From positions 1 to 6,179 of the forward strand of contig JABMQX010000783.1 of the NCBI GenBank assembly GCA_013203085.1: a stretch of DNA of 6,179 nt, given 5' to 3'. Each line of letters begins with the position of its first letter. Positions within the stretch are counted from its first letter, which is position 1. Position numbers and translations under genes: made by a program. Positions 6,179 through 6,179 of this stretch are shown piece after piece. The notes beneath the pieces were generated by a model that saw only the letters and a list, made by a program, of their open reading frames with translations, was not told the DNA's origin and ran no database searches. Origin of the DNA: a bacterium (lineage in GTDB: Bacteria > Auribacterota > JABMQX01).

Positions 6179-6179
6179 C

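Overview
The window (about 55% GC by eye) looks like chromosomal DNA of a heterotrophic bacterium of the Planctomycetes/Verrucomicrobia type. Three things point there: two enzymes with twin-arginine 'RREF' signal peptides, a Gfo/Idh/MocA-type dehydrogenase with the C-terminal tail common in planctomycetes, and a secreted alpha-glucuronidase-like glycosidase beside an enolase-superfamily sugar-acid dehydratase. The phylum is an inference; there is no rRNA or marker gene here.

Layout: (1) 3-269, plus strand, the last 88 codons of an enolase-superfamily (MR/MLE) enzyme. (2) 270-336, a short convergent gap with a hairpin that may end transcription from both sides. (3) 337-2526, minus strand, a secreted GH67/GH20-fold glycosidase-like protein. 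(4) 2569-3969, minus strand, a Tat-exported FAD-dependent oxidoreductase. (5) 4112-5074, minus strand, a Tat-exported aldo/keto reductase. (6) 5075-5878, about 800 bp with no convincing gene, holding a weak promoter-like site, degenerate 8-bp repeats and several inverted repeats. (7) 5879-6178, minus strand, the C-terminal 99 codons of a Gfo/Idh/MocA family oxidoreductase that runs off the right edge.

The four minus-strand genes read from high to low coordinates. The oxidoreductase and glycosidase genes are 42 bp apart and are probably co-transcribed. The aldo/keto reductase lies 142 bp upstream and may belong to the same unit. The long spacer separates them from the Gfo/Idh/MocA gene.

Taken together the genes suggest processing of a uronic-acid-containing or other oxidised glycan: a secreted glycosidase releases a sugar, exported oxidoreductases modify it, and a sugar-acid dehydratase acts in the cytoplasm. 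No substrate can be read from the sequence. I found no CRISPR array, tRNA, rRNA, intact insertion sequence, phage or defence gene. The least explained parts are the exported redox pair and the repeat-bearing spacer.
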